A stretch of 64,000 bases of DNA from an uncultured Eubacterium sp. (GTDB lineage: Bacteria > Bacillota > Clostridia > Oscillospirales > Acutalibacteraceae), in assembly GCF_934561735.1 (NCBI RefSeq), contig NZ_CAKTGT010000005.1, forward strand, positions 62,001-126,000, in the 5' to 3' direction. Below the pieces are notes generated by a model. It was not told the DNA's origin and ran no database searches. It was given only the letters and a program-made list of their open reading frames with translations. This document shows positions 9,703 through 19,453 of this stretch, in pieces. A program made the position numbers and the translations under genes. Numbering within the stretch: the stretch's first letter is position 1; each line of letters starts with the position of its first letter.

Positions 9703-10431
9703 TTAACCTCCGAATCTGCGGTTTCTGTTTTCAAAATCGGAAAGAGCCTTGTAAAGATCCTGTACCGAAAAATCAGGCCACATAACATCACTGTACCAAA
9801 ACTCACTGTAAGCCGCCTGCCAGAGCAAGAAGTTTGAAAGTCTTTGCTCGCCCGACGGACGAATAATCAAATCACAATCCGGCACGGTATAAATGTTTTG
9901 GCTTATATCATCCTCGGTAATTTCCGTTTTACCGTCGGCAATAAGTTTGTTAACGGCATTTACAATTTCTTCTCTGCCGCCGTAATTAACGGCAAGAGCA
10001 ATGTCACAGCCGGTATTGTTTTTGGTATCTTCCTCGGCTTCTTCCATAAGAGTGAGAATATCATCCGGAATGCCGTCTTTAAGCCCGATAAAGCGAAGCT
10101 TGTTATTTTCTGCGGCTGTAATATCCTCCTTTGCTTCAAGAAGATATTGCTTGAAAAGTCGCATAATAGCGTCTACTTCTTCTTTAGGTCTTTTCCAATT
10201 TTCGGTTGAAAAAGCATAGAATGTGGCATGTTTGATACCGAGTCTGCCGCATTCCTTTGAAATTGTACGGAATGTTTCGGCACCTTGTTTATGACCTGCC
10301 GTGCGTGGAAGTCCGCGTTTTTTTGCCCATCTTCCGTTGCCATCCATAATTATGCCGATATGCTCGGGAAGAATTTCAAACTGCGGTCTTTCAACAACAG
10401 CATTACTTTCTTTTTTTGAAAAAAGAGCCAT
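9703..10431 (-). CDS. uppS: Undecaprenyl diphosphate synthase
   Basis: 242 residues; cis-prenyltransferase that builds the C55 carrier for peptidoglycan and other wall polymers. Motifs: HIGIIMDGNGRWAKKRG (catalytic Asp), GHKQGAET, FYAFSTENWKRP, and C-terminal IIRPSGEQRLSNFLLWQAAYSEFW. The frame extends upstream to 10482, but ATG 10431 (MALFSKKES) has AAGGAG seven bases before it. The frr-uppS gap is about 70 bp; cdsA follows four bases after the stop. Confidence 0.96.
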   Translation of the reverse strand: MALFSKKESNAVVERPQFEILPEHIGIIMDGNGRWAKKRGLPRTAGHKQGAETFRTISKECGRLGIKHATFYAFSTENWKRPKEEVDAIMRLFKQYLLEAKEDITAAENNKLRFIGLKDGIPDDILTLMEEAEEDTKNNTGCDIALAVNYGGREEIVNAVNKLIADGKTEITEDDISQNIYTVPDCDLIIRPSGEQRLSNFLLWQAAYSEFWYSDVMWPDFSVQDLYKALSDFENRNRRFGG

Positions 10432-10500
10432 TTTTTCTCTCCTTAAAAAAGTGTTATAGGGCGAAGCATAAGCGTCGCCCAAACATAATCAAAAATAAAA

Positions 10501-11055
10501 TCAGATAGAAAGAATTTCGTCCTCTTTCTTCTTTGTCATTTCTTCTACTTTTTTGATGTACTTATCAGTAATGTCCTGAAGCTTCTTTTCACCGTCTTTT
10601 TGTTCATCCTCGGTGATTTCATTTGCTTTCTTGAGCTTCTTAACATCATCCATAGAATCACGGCGAACATTACGAACGGCTACCTTTGCTTCCTCGCCAC
10701 GCTTTGATACATCCTTTACAAGAGTTTTTCTGTGCTCTTCTGTAAGCTGAGGGAATGTAAGGCGGATAACCTTGCCGTCGTTTTGAGGGTTGATACCGAT
10801 TTCGGCAACATTGATTGCCTTTTCGATTTCTTTAAGCATTGAAGCGTCCCAAGGCTGAATTACAAGCATTCTCGGCTCAGGAACCGAAACAGCCGCCATT
10901 TGGTCGATTTTTGTAGGTGTGCCATAGTAGTCAACCATAACATTGTTGAGAACATTTGGGTTTGCTCTGCCGGCTCTGATTGTTGAAAAATCTCTGTCGA
11001 GAGAGTCAAGACATTTTTCCATTCTCTCGGTTGTTTTTGCAAAAATTGTATCCAT
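10501..11055 (-). CDS. frr: Ribosome recycling factor
   Basis: 184 residues, typical for the family. Splits post-termination ribosomes together with EF-G. Family features: MEKCLDSLDRDFSTIRAGRANPNVL near the N-terminus (shown only in part), VSVPEPRMLVIQPWD, and the long helical C-terminus with alternating Lys/Glu. The ATG at 11055 is preceded by AGAGAGG. Follows pyrH by 25 bp in the conserved pyrH-frr order. Confidence 0.97.
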   Translation of the reverse strand: MDTIFAKTTERMEKCLDSLDRDFSTIRAGRANPNVLNNVMVDYYGTPTKIDQMAAVSVPEPRMLVIQPWDASMLKEIEKAINVAEIGINPQNDGKVIRLTFPQLTEEHRKTLVKDVSKRGEEAKVAVRNVRRDSMDDVKKLKKANEITEDEQKDGEKKLQDITDKYIKKVEEMTKKKEDEILSI

Positions 11056-11080
11056 AGTAAAAACCTCTCTTATGTGTTAA

Positions 11081-11794
11081 TTATTGATTGTTGCTGACTG
11101 TTGTGCCGATTTTTTCACCGGATACAACACGCATAATATTGTCCGGGTCATTAAGATTAAAAACAATAATCGGCATATCGTTATCCTTACAAAGTGAAAA
11201 TGCCGTTGAATCCATAACCTTAAGGTCACGGGTGATAACTTCCTGGAATGTAACATTGTCAAACTTAACGGCATCGTCAAACTTGTTAGGGTCCTTATCA
11301 TAAACGCCGTCAACATTTGTTGCTTTGAGAAGTGCATCTGCATTGATTTCAACACTGCGAAGAGCAGCGGCAGTATCGGTTGAGAAAAACGGCGAACCTG
11401 TGCCGCAACCGAAAATAACGATTCTGCCCTTTTCAAAATGACGAATTGCCTTGTTGCGAATATAAGGCTCTGCGATTTGACGCATCTCAATAGCGGTTTG
11501 CACTCTTACATCTGCACCGAGCTGTTCCAAAGCATCGCAAAGAGCCAAAGAGTTCATTGCTGTTGCAAGCATACCGATATGGTCTGCTCTTGCACGATCC
11601 ATATGTTCGCTTGTTCTGCCTCTCCAGAAGTTACCGCCGCCAACAACGATAGCAACCTCAACGCCCTCATCTGCAACTTTTTTAACAGCCTTGCAAATGC
11701 TGATTACGGTATCATTATCAATACCCTTGCCTGCGGCGCCTGCAAGTACCTCGCCGCTGAGTTTTAACAAAATTCTTTTATATGCTATGCCCAT
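11081..11794 (-). CDS. pyrH: UMP kinase
   Basis: 237 residues. Phosphorylates UMP to UDP; bacterial amino-acid-kinase-fold enzyme. Visible: RILLKLSGEVLAG at the start, VVGGGNFWRG, DHIGMLATAMNSLAL, CGTGSPFFSTDTAAALR, and NATNVDGVYDKDP-type loop (KATNVDGVYDKDPNK). ATG 11794 has GGAGG upstream. First gene of the operon behind the promoter at 11830-11858. Confidence 0.97.
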   Translation of the reverse strand: MGIAYKRILLKLSGEVLAGAAGKGIDNDTVISICKAVKKVADEGVEVAIVVGGGNFWRGRTSEHMDRARADHIGMLATAMNSLALCDALEQLGADVRVQTAIEMRQIAEPYIRNKAIRHFEKGRIVIFGCGTGSPFFSTDTAAALRSVEINADALLKATNVDGVYDKDPNKFDDAVKFDNVTFQEVITRDLKVMDSTAFSLCKDNDMPIIVFNLNDPDNIMRVVSGEKIGTTVSNNQ

Positions 11795-11829
11795 ATAAAA
11801 AATCCTCCGTTACGCATAATTTCTTATAT

Positions 11830-11858
11830 ATAATAATATAAATTACTCTTAAAGTAAA
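11830..11858 (-). promoter_or_regulatory. Promoter of the pyrH-frr-uppS-cdsA-dxr-rseP-ispG-polC operon
   Basis: On the minus strand TTTACT (11853-11858) and TATTAT (11830-11835) are separated by exactly 17 bp in AT-rich DNA, 36 bp upstream of the pyrH ATG. No other gene intervenes. Confidence 0.6.
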
Positions 11859-11899
11859 GAAAATAAACAAAAATTAATAATTACAAATGTGTTACATTG

Positions 11900-11933
11900 A
11901 AAAAAGCCGTGAAAAACTCATGTTTCTCACGGC
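11900..11933 (-). terminator. Intrinsic terminator of the LRR/dockerin-like gene
   Basis: GCCGTGA (11906-11912) pairs with TCACGGC (11927-11933), extended by AAAC/GTTT; the minus-strand transcript then runs into six U residues (11900-11905). It lies seven bases past the stop of the gene at 11941. Confidence 0.85.
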
Positions 11934-11940
11934 TGAAAAA

Positions 11941-14583
11941 TCATTGATTATTACCTGCTGATTCTTCGGTTTTGTTTTTCTGTTCTTCCTTATATTTTAG
12001 ATATTTTTTGTTAAGGTTATAAAGCAAAGCATAATCCTTTGCATTTATAATTCCGTCGGCATTTGCATCCATATACGAGGAATAATTTTGCCTTGTCCTA
12101 TCCATAGAATCTCTATTGTAGTAATAATTATCCCACCAATAGAAAAGCTGCTTACCGGTTTGGGCATCGATGTCACCGCAGTGCTTACATGTATAAACTA
12201 TGCTGTAAGGCTCTACTGTCAATTTATTTCCGACTGTAGTTGGAGCGGTTCCCTCATAAACACGCAAGGCTTTGTACTCATGACCGAGAGGAGAGCCCTG
12301 AACATTGCCCGAAGATTTTTTACACAATGTACAGGTATCAACATAAATTTCGCCGGTTAAACATGTTCCTTCCGTGATAACTGTGTGAGTGTAATAGCCT
12401 TCAATCCACTCTTTGTGCACAATCTCGGCATTTTGCTTTTGTCCGCAACGGGTACAAATAGGAGTTGAAAGCACATGACCCGGTTGATCCGGAAGTTCAA
12501 CCTCATCGTTTTGATAATCATGTCCGAGTGCTTTGATTACATAATCATATTCTTCGCCGCAACGATGACAGACAGCATGTCCTGCACCGTCATTTTCACA
12601 ATCGGCTTCTTTTGTAACAACCCTTGTACCTTGTTTTGCAAAATGTCCTTTTGCGTCAATCACATCTGTTTTTGTAGCGGAGCAACGAGAGCACTTGTAT
12701 GTTTTTGAACCGGTTTCGGTACAGGTTGCGGCAACAGCCAAATCCTTTTGTTCAACATAATCGTGACCGAGTGCGTCCACAACATTATCACGCTTTGTGG
12801 CACCGCAAACGGTACAAGTGTAATTTGTTTGACCTTTTGTTGTGCAAGTCGGCTCGATTGTTTCGGTAGTTTCCCAAGTATGCTCACCCTTTGACGGAAT
12901 TGTGACAGTTCTTGTTTCGTCACAAATATCGCACTTGTCACGCTCCACACCGTCTGTTGTGCATGTAACTTTTGCAACAATTGTAGGAGTATACTGACCC
13001 TCTACCCAAGCGGCATGAGTTATTTGTGTAGTTTGTTGACCGCAAACAGAGCAGGCATAAGTTTTGTATATATGACCGTCCGATTCGGTTTTGTCTTCTG
13101 TTTTTATAGGATGTTCGGTATCAATAGTATGACCTGTTTTTTCAATAGTTTCGGTTACATCCTGGTTGCAAACGGAGCAATGACCTGTTTTTGTACCCTC
13201 TTCAACGCAGGTAGGCTGTTTTGTAACAGTCCATTTGTCTACGGTATGACCGGCTTTTTGAACAACATTTCTCTGTGTTACACCGCAACCCTCAACGGTA
13301 CAGGTATACTTTTCCCAACCCGACTGCGTACAGGTGGCGTTGCAATCATAATCGTAATAGCCCTTTACCCAAACATATTTTTTATTGACGGTTCCGCTGC
13401 CCTCGGCTTCAACATGAGTAAGAACAACATTTTCATATCCGCAGGTTTTACACTTTTCGTACTGACGAAGATGTCCGTCAACCTTGGTATCATCCGAAGT
13501 TGAAGTAACCTCATAATCGTGACCGGTTGCCGGTATAACTGTATCGGGAACAATAACCGTGTTACAATCGTCACAATATGTTTCCTGCAAGCCGTCCTCT
13601 GTGCAGGTTGCGGCTTTGATAACATTGATATGTGTATGCTCGTGCTTGCAGGCATCAAGTGCAACAAAAGTATAACCTCTGTTTTTTGCAAATGTTTCGG
13701 CAGTTGAGCCTGTAAAGCCGTGAACATTGAAATCCTGTGTTGATGTAAGCTTGGTATTGTTAAACGCAAGGTTTGTTATAGAACATTTTCTGTTGTAAAT
13801 ATATGCGTCGTAAAGATGGAAGCAATCGGCAAACGCACGCTCATCAATTGATACAATTTGATCAGGTAAACTGACTTCCGTAAGTCTTGTACAGTAAAAT
13901 GCCCACTTATTAATGGTTTTTATACTCGGACCCCAATTAATGGTTGCAAGATTTGAGCAATTGTAAAAGCACTCTGTGGAAAGCTCGGTTGTACCGCTGC
14001 CGAATGTTACCTCACTGATACCCGTACAACCGACAAATGCACCCGCACCGAATGTTTTAAGGCTGTCGGGAAATGTCACTTTTTTGAGTGCAATACATCC
14101 GCGGAATGCGGCTGTGCCTATTTTTTGCAAGCCCTCAGGGAAATTAATATCGGTGAGTGAAACGCAATCACGAAACGCACCGTAAGAAGTTCCGTTATTA
14201 CCGAGATATCCGCCTGTAACACCGTAGCCTCTGATTTCTTTTAGAGTTGACGGAAGCGATACTGAAGTAAGATTTGAACAATTATAAAAAGCGTAATCGC
14301 CTATTCCTGTAACGCCCTCGTTAATAACAACCTTTTTAATATTGTCTTTAAAATTAGACCACGGCACGGTTTTGTTTGTACCGATAGATGTATCTCTAAA
14401 ATCGTACATATCACCTGTACCTAAAACGGTAAGGGTGCCGCTTGCTTTATCAAAGGAATATGTAAGGTCAACGCCCGGAACAGTAACAGCCGAAGCGTCT
14501 GCCACTATAACCGACATAAATGTTGTGAAGCAAAGCACAACACCGAGTATCAGCGACAAATACCTCTTTCCCAACTTTTTCAT
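11941..14583 (-). CDS. Secreted BspA-type leucine-rich-repeat protein with tandem CxxC modules and a dockerin-like C-terminus
   Basis: 880 residues. Signal peptide at MKKLGKRYLSLILGVVLCF up to VADASA. LRR_5-type repeats follow (VTGIGDYAFYNCSNLTSVSLP, LKKVTFPDSLKTFG). From about residue 310 come repeated modules with paired cysteines and a GH[TD]Y step (CTEDGLQETYCDDC, CTVEGCGVTQRNVV, CTETGSKTYKCSRC). Near the end MDANADGIINAKDYALLYNL resembles one calcium-binding dockerin repeat; a second clear copy is not seen. Start: ATG 14583 with GGTGA upstream rather than the in-frame TTG at 14607. BspA LRR proteins are cell-surface adhesion proteins; cohesin binding here is inference. Confidence 0.85.
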   Translation of the reverse strand: MKKLGKRYLSLILGVVLCFTTFMSVIVADASAVTVPGVDLTYSFDKASGTLTVLGTGDMYDFRDTSIGTNKTVPWSNFKDNIKKVVINEGVTGIGDYAFYNCSNLTSVSLPSTLKEIRGYGVTGGYLGNNGTSYGAFRDCVSLTDINFPEGLQKIGTAAFRGCIALKKVTFPDSLKTFGAGAFVGCTGISEVTFGSGTTELSTECFYNCSNLATINWGPSIKTINKWAFYCTRLTEVSLPDQIVSIDERAFADCFHLYDAYIYNRKCSITNLAFNNTKLTSTQDFNVHGFTGSTAETFAKNRGYTFVALDACKHEHTHINVIKAATCTEDGLQETYCDDCNTVIVPDTVIPATGHDYEVTSTSDDTKVDGHLRQYEKCKTCGYENVVLTHVEAEGSGTVNKKYVWVKGYYDYDCNATCTQSGWEKYTCTVEGCGVTQRNVVQKAGHTVDKWTVTKQPTCVEEGTKTGHCSVCNQDVTETIEKTGHTIDTEHPIKTEDKTESDGHIYKTYACSVCGQQTTQITHAAWVEGQYTPTIVAKVTCTTDGVERDKCDICDETRTVTIPSKGEHTWETTETIEPTCTTKGQTNYTCTVCGATKRDNVVDALGHDYVEQKDLAVAATCTETGSKTYKCSRCSATKTDVIDAKGHFAKQGTRVVTKEADCENDGAGHAVCHRCGEEYDYVIKALGHDYQNDEVELPDQPGHVLSTPICTRCGQKQNAEIVHKEWIEGYYTHTVITEGTCLTGEIYVDTCTLCKKSSGNVQGSPLGHEYKALRVYEGTAPTTVGNKLTVEPYSIVYTCKHCGDIDAQTGKQLFYWWDNYYYNRDSMDRTRQNYSSYMDANADGIINAKDYALLYNLNKKYLKYKEEQKNKTEESAGNNQ

Positions 14584-14664
14584 GTATATCACCAAACCTT
14601 GTTGCAAAATTATACATAATTATTTTACCACAGAATTTTTCATTATTATAGGGATAATATTTAA

Positions 14665-14698
14665 CAAAAAAAGGCTATCCGCTTTGTGCAGATAGCCT
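14665..14698 (-). terminator. Intrinsic terminator after mltG
   Basis: AGGCTATC (14672-14679) pairs with GATAGCCT (14691-14698); on the minus strand it is followed by a run of U (14665-14672). It closes the peptide/ABC/mltG operon. Confidence 0.9.
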
Positions 14699-14714
14699 AA
14701 AATGTGTTGTTTTA

Positions 14715-15758
14715 TTACTTCCACGGATATTTCTTTTGAAGAGCAACAAACTCATCATAATCCTTTGCAAAATGGAATTCCTGTTGCAAATCGGAAAAGA
14801 AATACAAATAGTCTGTTTTAGGATAATTTACTACGGCATCGATTATATCGGAGCCGCTGTTTGAAATAGGTCCTGCCGGGAGTCCCGGACAACGATAGGT
14901 ATAATACGCATCGTATACTTTTTGTGAAAATCCGTAGTCATCACGCAAATCACGAACATAAAAATATGTTACATCCGACTGAAGCTTTGAGCCTTTTTTT
15001 AGTCTGTTCATAAAGACCGAAGCAATGTTCTTTGCGGAACTTTGACCGAGTGCTTCCTCCTGCACAACAGACGCAAGAGTTATAAGTTCATACATAGTCA
15101 TATCGTTATCTTGGCAGAACTTTTCCATATCATCGGTTATGCGATAATCAAACGCATCAAGCATTTGTTCGGCAATGTCCCTCGGTTCGCTGTTCATAGC
15201 AAAATCATAAGTTGCCGGGAACAAAAAGCCCTCCAATTTGTATGCAATCAAATCCGAATCCGGAACGGTTTTAAGAAAATCGTAATCAAATCCGTCGGTT
15301 GACTTGCAAACTTCAAGAAAATCCGCAGCCTTGCAAATTCCGTTTTCTTCCAAAATATCGGCAATCTGCATTGCGTTTGTACCCTCCGGAATGCAAACCT
15401 TTACCGCCTTGTGAGAAATATCGGGATTTTGCAATTTTTCGGCAATTTCCTCATAACTCATCGAAGCGGTCATATTATACTCACCGTTGATATATTCAAA
15501 ATCGGGATAGTGGTTGCTCATCCAATTTGTCCACACAACATCGGAGCAAACAATTTTGTTGTTGGCAAGTTTTTGACCGACTTCGTACTCAAAATCCTTC
15601 TTTTCAATAACAAGAGTATATGTGTCGTCCGATTGATTTTTGCCCAAAATATCATTGTTTATCTGCGTGTAAAAATATATGGCAGCAACGCCTGCTATAA
15701 TTACAATCAGTATAATAAACAATATCAGCGGCAGTTTTGATTTTTTGCGTTTTGGCAT
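14715..15758 (-). CDS. mltG: MltG endolytic murein transglycosylase
   Basis: 347 residues: short Lys/Arg-rich cytoplasmic N-terminus, one membrane helix (about 9-30), then an extracytoplasmic YceG domain. The catalytic region reads ASVVQEEALGQSS; aligning it with the ASIIEKE of E. coli MltG keeps the catalytic second Glu (Glu235 here). It is followed by ASVFMNRLKKGSKLQSDVT and PGLPAGPISNSG. MltG cuts nascent glycan strands and influences their length. ATG 15758 has GGAGGG upstream. It starts two bases after the second ABC gene ends, so it looks like the last gene of that operon, an unusual partner for an exporter. Confidence 0.93.
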   Translation of the reverse strand: MPKRKKSKLPLILFIILIVIIAGVAAIYFYTQINNDILGKNQSDDTYTLVIEKKDFEYEVGQKLANNKIVCSDVVWTNWMSNHYPDFEYINGEYNMTASMSYEEIAEKLQNPDISHKAVKVCIPEGTNAMQIADILEENGICKAADFLEVCKSTDGFDYDFLKTVPDSDLIAYKLEGFLFPATYDFAMNSEPRDIAEQMLDAFDYRITDDMEKFCQDNDMTMYELITLASVVQEEALGQSSAKNIASVFMNRLKKGSKLQSDVTYFYVRDLRDDYGFSQKVYDAYYTYRCPGLPAGPISNSGSDIIDAVVNYPKTDYLYFFSDLQQEFHFAKDYDEFVALQKKYPWK

Positions 15759-15759
15759 T

Positions 15760-17559
15760 TTATCCCTCCGTGTAATACTTTTCGGCTTGAAGATTGAACA
15801 TATACGCATATGTTCCGCCTTGGTTCATCAATTCTTCATGGCTTCCCTGCTCAATAATTTCGCCGTTTTCCATAACATAAATTTTATCTGCATTGACGGT
15901 GGTGGACAACCTGTGCGAAATGAAAATCACGGTTTTGTCATCCGATGCTTCAATCATAGCCTGATTGAGATTGTGCTCGGCAACCGGGTCAAGATTTGCC
16001 GACGGCTCGTCAAGTATTGCATAAGGACAATTTTTATAAAATGTTCTTGCAACGGCGACCTTTTGGCTCTCGCCGCCCGACAGCATTGCACCGTTGTCGT
16101 CAAACTCACGGAGAAGTTCTGTTTCAGTTGAATTCTTCATTTTTTTATCAAATCCGCTGTGCGACAACGAGGACAAAACCCTGCCCTTGTCATAATCAAC
16201 ATCAAGTGCCACATTTTCGCCGAGAGAAGCAGAAAAAATCTGAAAATCCTGAAAGACAGCCGAAAATCTATCCCTATGCGACTGAACATTCACAGAGCGA
16301 ATATCCTCGCCGTCAATCAAAATTTGACCCTCTGTTACATCATACAATCGAAGCAGTAGGTTTGTCAAGGTTGTTTTTCCCGCACCGTTGTATCCGACAA
16401 GGGCAATTTTCTCTTTTGGATGAACGGTCAGGTTAATATTTTTAAGCGTTGGCTTGTCGTTGCCCGGATATGTGAACGACACATTTTTGAGTTCAATCGT
16501 TTTAGGCTCGCCGCAAAGCGCAACATCATCGCCGTCTTTGATTTTATGGTCGGCTTTGAGAAAACCTCTGAATTTTTCAATAATCTTTGCACGCTCTTCA
16601 AACCTTGCAATCGCCCAAACGGTAAGGAAATTTACGCTCATGGCGATTGAATATGCACCGTTGAATGTTGCCACAAAATCGCCTGCCGAAACGCTTTTTT
16701 TGACCATAACAAGATAGCCGAGATACAGCGGAAGTGCAAGCATAGAGCCTATAATCTGCACGCCGATTTCCTGCACACAGTAAAGGCGTGAAATCTTTGT
16801 CCAATACTTATCCTGATTTTTGATAACATCATCGGCGGCATCGTTGTAGCGGTCTATAAGAAGCGGATGAATGTTGTTCATTCTGACTTCTTTGGCATAA
16901 TCCTGCAAGTAGAAAATACGCTGAAAATAGTCACTTCTGCGGTGATATTTTGTATTTTCAATCTGTCGTTGAGTTTGAAGATTGCCGATAACCTTTGACA
17001 ACGGCATAAATATTGCAATAGGAAGAAGTACTATCACCAAGCACAAAGGGTCAATGGTGAGAAGTACGCCCGATATTGCAATGAGCGACACTGCATTACC
17101 GAAATAATTGCGGACAAGTCCCAAGAGGCTTTGAATATTATCGCTCGATGACTCAATGGTTAAAATAAAACTGTTGTAAAATTCGGGATTATCGTACGAT
17201 TCAAGGTCAAGCGATTTTGCTTTTTCGTACAAAGCTTTATTAAGAGCATAGTAGCACTTTTCCTTTTCGACATTCCACATAAATTCACGGAAAAGCCACG
17301 AAAGCAAACGGCTCAAGATAATAACAAGTGCAATAACTCCGATTGCCCAAAAAATACGATTGAGCCTTTCACCCGAAGTCATAACATCAATAATGTACTT
17401 CATACCGACAACGCCGATAAGACTGTTGGGCACATTTGCAAGAATTCCCCACACAAATTCACCGATAACGAGGAGCGGCGAAGCCTTGAACATAAGTTTG
17501 ATGAAAAACAGCATATTTGAAATAAGCGAATGTTCTGTTTTTTCTTTTTTCTTATTCAT
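15760..17559 (-). CDS. ABC exporter half-transporter, second of a pair
   Basis: 599 residues: six-helix ABC membrane domain (about 20-330) followed by a nucleotide-binding domain with Walker A (VGYNGAGKTTLTN), signature LSGGESQKVAVAR, and Walker B (YAILDEPSANLDP) with the H-loop in FISHRLST. The frame continues upstream to 17733 but ATG 17559 (MNKKKEKTEHSL) has AAGGAGG nine bases before it and overlaps the upstream ABC gene by eight bases. Two adjacent half-transporters of this kind usually make a heterodimeric exporter. Context, a small-peptide gene at the head of the operon, suggests peptide export; the substrate is not shown by sequence. Confidence 0.92.
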   Translation of the reverse strand: MNKKKEKTEHSLISNMLFFIKLMFKASPLLVIGEFVWGILANVPNSLIGVVGMKYIIDVMTSGERLNRIFWAIGVIALVIILSRLLSWLFREFMWNVEKEKCYYALNKALYEKAKSLDLESYDNPEFYNSFILTIESSSDNIQSLLGLVRNYFGNAVSLIAISGVLLTIDPLCLVIVLLPIAIFMPLSKVIGNLQTQRQIENTKYHRRSDYFQRIFYLQDYAKEVRMNNIHPLLIDRYNDAADDVIKNQDKYWTKISRLYCVQEIGVQIIGSMLALPLYLGYLVMVKKSVSAGDFVATFNGAYSIAMSVNFLTVWAIARFEERAKIIEKFRGFLKADHKIKDGDDVALCGEPKTIELKNVSFTYPGNDKPTLKNINLTVHPKEKIALVGYNGAGKTTLTNLLLRLYDVTEGQILIDGEDIRSVNVQSHRDRFSAVFQDFQIFSASLGENVALDVDYDKGRVLSSLSHSGFDKKMKNSTETELLREFDDNGAMLSGGESQKVAVARTFYKNCPYAILDEPSANLDPVAEHNLNQAMIEASDDKTVIFISHRLSTTVNADKIYVMENGEIIEQGSHEELMNQGGTYAYMFNLQAEKYYTEG

Positions 17560-19375
17560 TTTCAATCGCCTCCTTGTTGTAATTTGAAGCCTGAAGCGTA
17601 AACATCTCGCTGTACATTCCGCCGTTTGCCATAAGGTCGGTATGTGTTCCGCTTTCAATAATATTACCGTTATCAAGCACAATAATTCTGTCTGCCATAG
17701 CGGCACTTGAAAGCCTGTGAGAAATGTACACAACGGTTTTATCTTTTGTTACACGGGTCAAATTGTCGTACATCTCGCTTTCGGCGATTGGGTCGAGTGC
17801 GGAGCTCGGCTCGTCAAGAACGGCAACATCAAAATCACGGGCAAACAACCTTGCCGTTGAAACTTTTTGATTTTCACCGCCGGAAAGACCTGCACCGTTT
17901 TCGTCAAACTCTCGGGTAAGAACCGTATCTCCGCCGTTTGCGAATGTGTTGATTTTCTTCCACGCACCGCTGTTTTTAAGGGCATTTTCGGCAAAAGCCT
18001 TGTCCTCATCCGTACAAGGACGGCACATAACATTTTCAAACACGGAAACGGCAAAATTCTTGTAATCCTGAAACACCGTTGCAAAAACATTTCTGTAAGG
18101 TTCAAGCTCGTATTCCCTGATATTTACGCCGTTATACAAAATCTCGCCCTCGGTTGCGTCATAAAATCGGAGCATCAATTTTAAAAGCGTTGATTTGCCC
18201 GCACCATTGATGCCCACAACGGCAAGCGTTTCGCCTTTTGTAAGCTTAAAGTTGATGTTTTGAAGCGAATATTTGTCTGCACTCGGATATTTGAAGCTGA
18301 CATTTTTGAATTCAAGGCTTTCAAACGGTTTCGGTTTTTCGGTACCCGAAGTAACGGCAGGTTCATATTCAAAGAAGTCACGCAGATTTTGAAAATACAG
18401 AGCCATTTGGTTCATTTCGTCAAAACAATCTGTAATATCAAGCGTTACATCACGCACGGAATTTATTGATGACAGCACAACGCTGAAGCCCGAAACAGTC
18501 AAATTACCCTTGACAACAAACTCATATCCGGCATAAAGATAACTGCCGATAATAGGAATAAACTCCTCAAAAAGCGAACTTACCATACTGTAAAGGAACA
18601 AACCGACACCGTATTTTTTAAGAATTACGATATTTGAATCAATCGCCGCTTCAAACCTTTTCATCAGCACGGCAAATATGTTTGATGTACGAATATCCTT
18701 TGAATATTCACGCAAAAATACAGTGCGTTGAACATAGGCTTTTATGCGGTTATTCGTTGTCATTTCCATATCACGCTTGTAAACATATTTGCTCTTTGCA
18801 GTTTCGACAACAAACACCAAAAACACAGGCACAAGGAACAAAAGATATACGGGATTAATTGCGGAAATCGTTGCAAACACGCAAATTACTGATGTAATTT
18901 CGGCAATAATGCTTGCCAAATCATAGCAAATAATATCAAAATATCCCGATGTCAAAACAAGGGTTGCACGCTGATATTTGTCATAAAAAGCAGGGTCCTC
19001 ATAGCAAGCGACATCAAGCGATTGTGCTTTATCAAACACTTTGTTATTGAGCACTTTCAGGATGTTTTTTGTTGCCCGTTTTTCCAATTTCATACCCCAA
19101 AAGCTGACAACCTTGCACAAAACCGACACGGCGGCAAAAGCCAAAAGAGCACGCACATATGTGGCAAAATCACGATTGCCGGTGATAATCTCAAGCAAGA
19201 TTTTAAGGAACAAAACATTCCTGATAAAGAACGAAAACACGCAAAACATTCCCTCTTGCATAAGATAACCGATAAGCAGTTTTTTATCTGCCTGCCAGCA
19301 CAGTTTTATGGCATAGATAACATTTTTAACCACAGGAACATTTTGCTGTTCCTTGTCAATCTTAATAAATCTCAT
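17552..19375 (-). CDS. ABC exporter half-transporter, first of a pair
   Basis: 607 residues with the same layout as its partner: membrane domain (about 20-330), then Walker A (VGINGAGKSTLLK), signature LSGGENQKVSTAR and Walker B (VAVLDEPSSALDP), H-loop ISHRLSS. No N-terminal C39 peptidase domain, so it would not cleave a double-Gly leader itself. ATG 19375 has GGAG five to six bases upstream. A terminator hairpin stands between it and the preceding 32-codon peptide gene, so transporter expression probably depends on read-through or post-transcriptional control. Confidence 0.92.
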   Translation of the reverse strand: MRFIKIDKEQQNVPVVKNVIYAIKLCWQADKKLLIGYLMQEGMFCVFSFFIRNVLFLKILLEIITGNRDFATYVRALLAFAAVSVLCKVVSFWGMKLEKRATKNILKVLNNKVFDKAQSLDVACYEDPAFYDKYQRATLVLTSGYFDIICYDLASIIAEITSVICVFATISAINPVYLLFLVPVFLVFVVETAKSKYVYKRDMEMTTNNRIKAYVQRTVFLREYSKDIRTSNIFAVLMKRFEAAIDSNIVILKKYGVGLFLYSMVSSLFEEFIPIIGSYLYAGYEFVVKGNLTVSGFSVVLSSINSVRDVTLDITDCFDEMNQMALYFQNLRDFFEYEPAVTSGTEKPKPFESLEFKNVSFKYPSADKYSLQNINFKLTKGETLAVVGINGAGKSTLLKLMLRFYDATEGEILYNGVNIREYELEPYRNVFATVFQDYKNFAVSVFENVMCRPCTDEDKAFAENALKNSGAWKKINTFANGGDTVLTREFDENGAGLSGGENQKVSTARLFARDFDVAVLDEPSSALDPIAESEMYDNLTRVTKDKTVVYISHRLSSAAMADRIIVLDNGNIIESGTHTDLMANGGMYSEMFTLQASNYNKEAIENE

Positions 19376-19393
19376 TGTTTCTCCTCTCCAAAC

Positions 19394-19420
19394 AAAAAAT
19401 ACCGTCGGAAAACCGACGGC
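19394..19420 (-). terminator. Attenuator-like intrinsic terminator between peptide gene and ABC pair
   Basis: CCGTCGG (19402-19408) and CCGACGG (19413-19419) form a GC-rich stem with a four-base loop; the minus-strand RNA continues with a U-rich tract (19394-19400). It lies about 34 bp after the peptide stop and before the ABC Shine-Dalgarno, a position that would give high peptide and lower transporter output. Confidence 0.85.
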
Positions 19421-19453
19421 ATAATTTTATAACATCATTGATACAAAATTAAT

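Noticed and set aside
13015..13503. Plus-strand open frame of 162 codons inside the LRR/dockerin-like gene
   Set aside because: Antisense shadow of the cysteine-repeat region; no start signal.
14600..14665. Promoter for the LRR/dockerin-like gene
   Set aside because: TATAAT is present on the minus strand but no acceptable -35 stands at 16-18 bp, so it was not listed.
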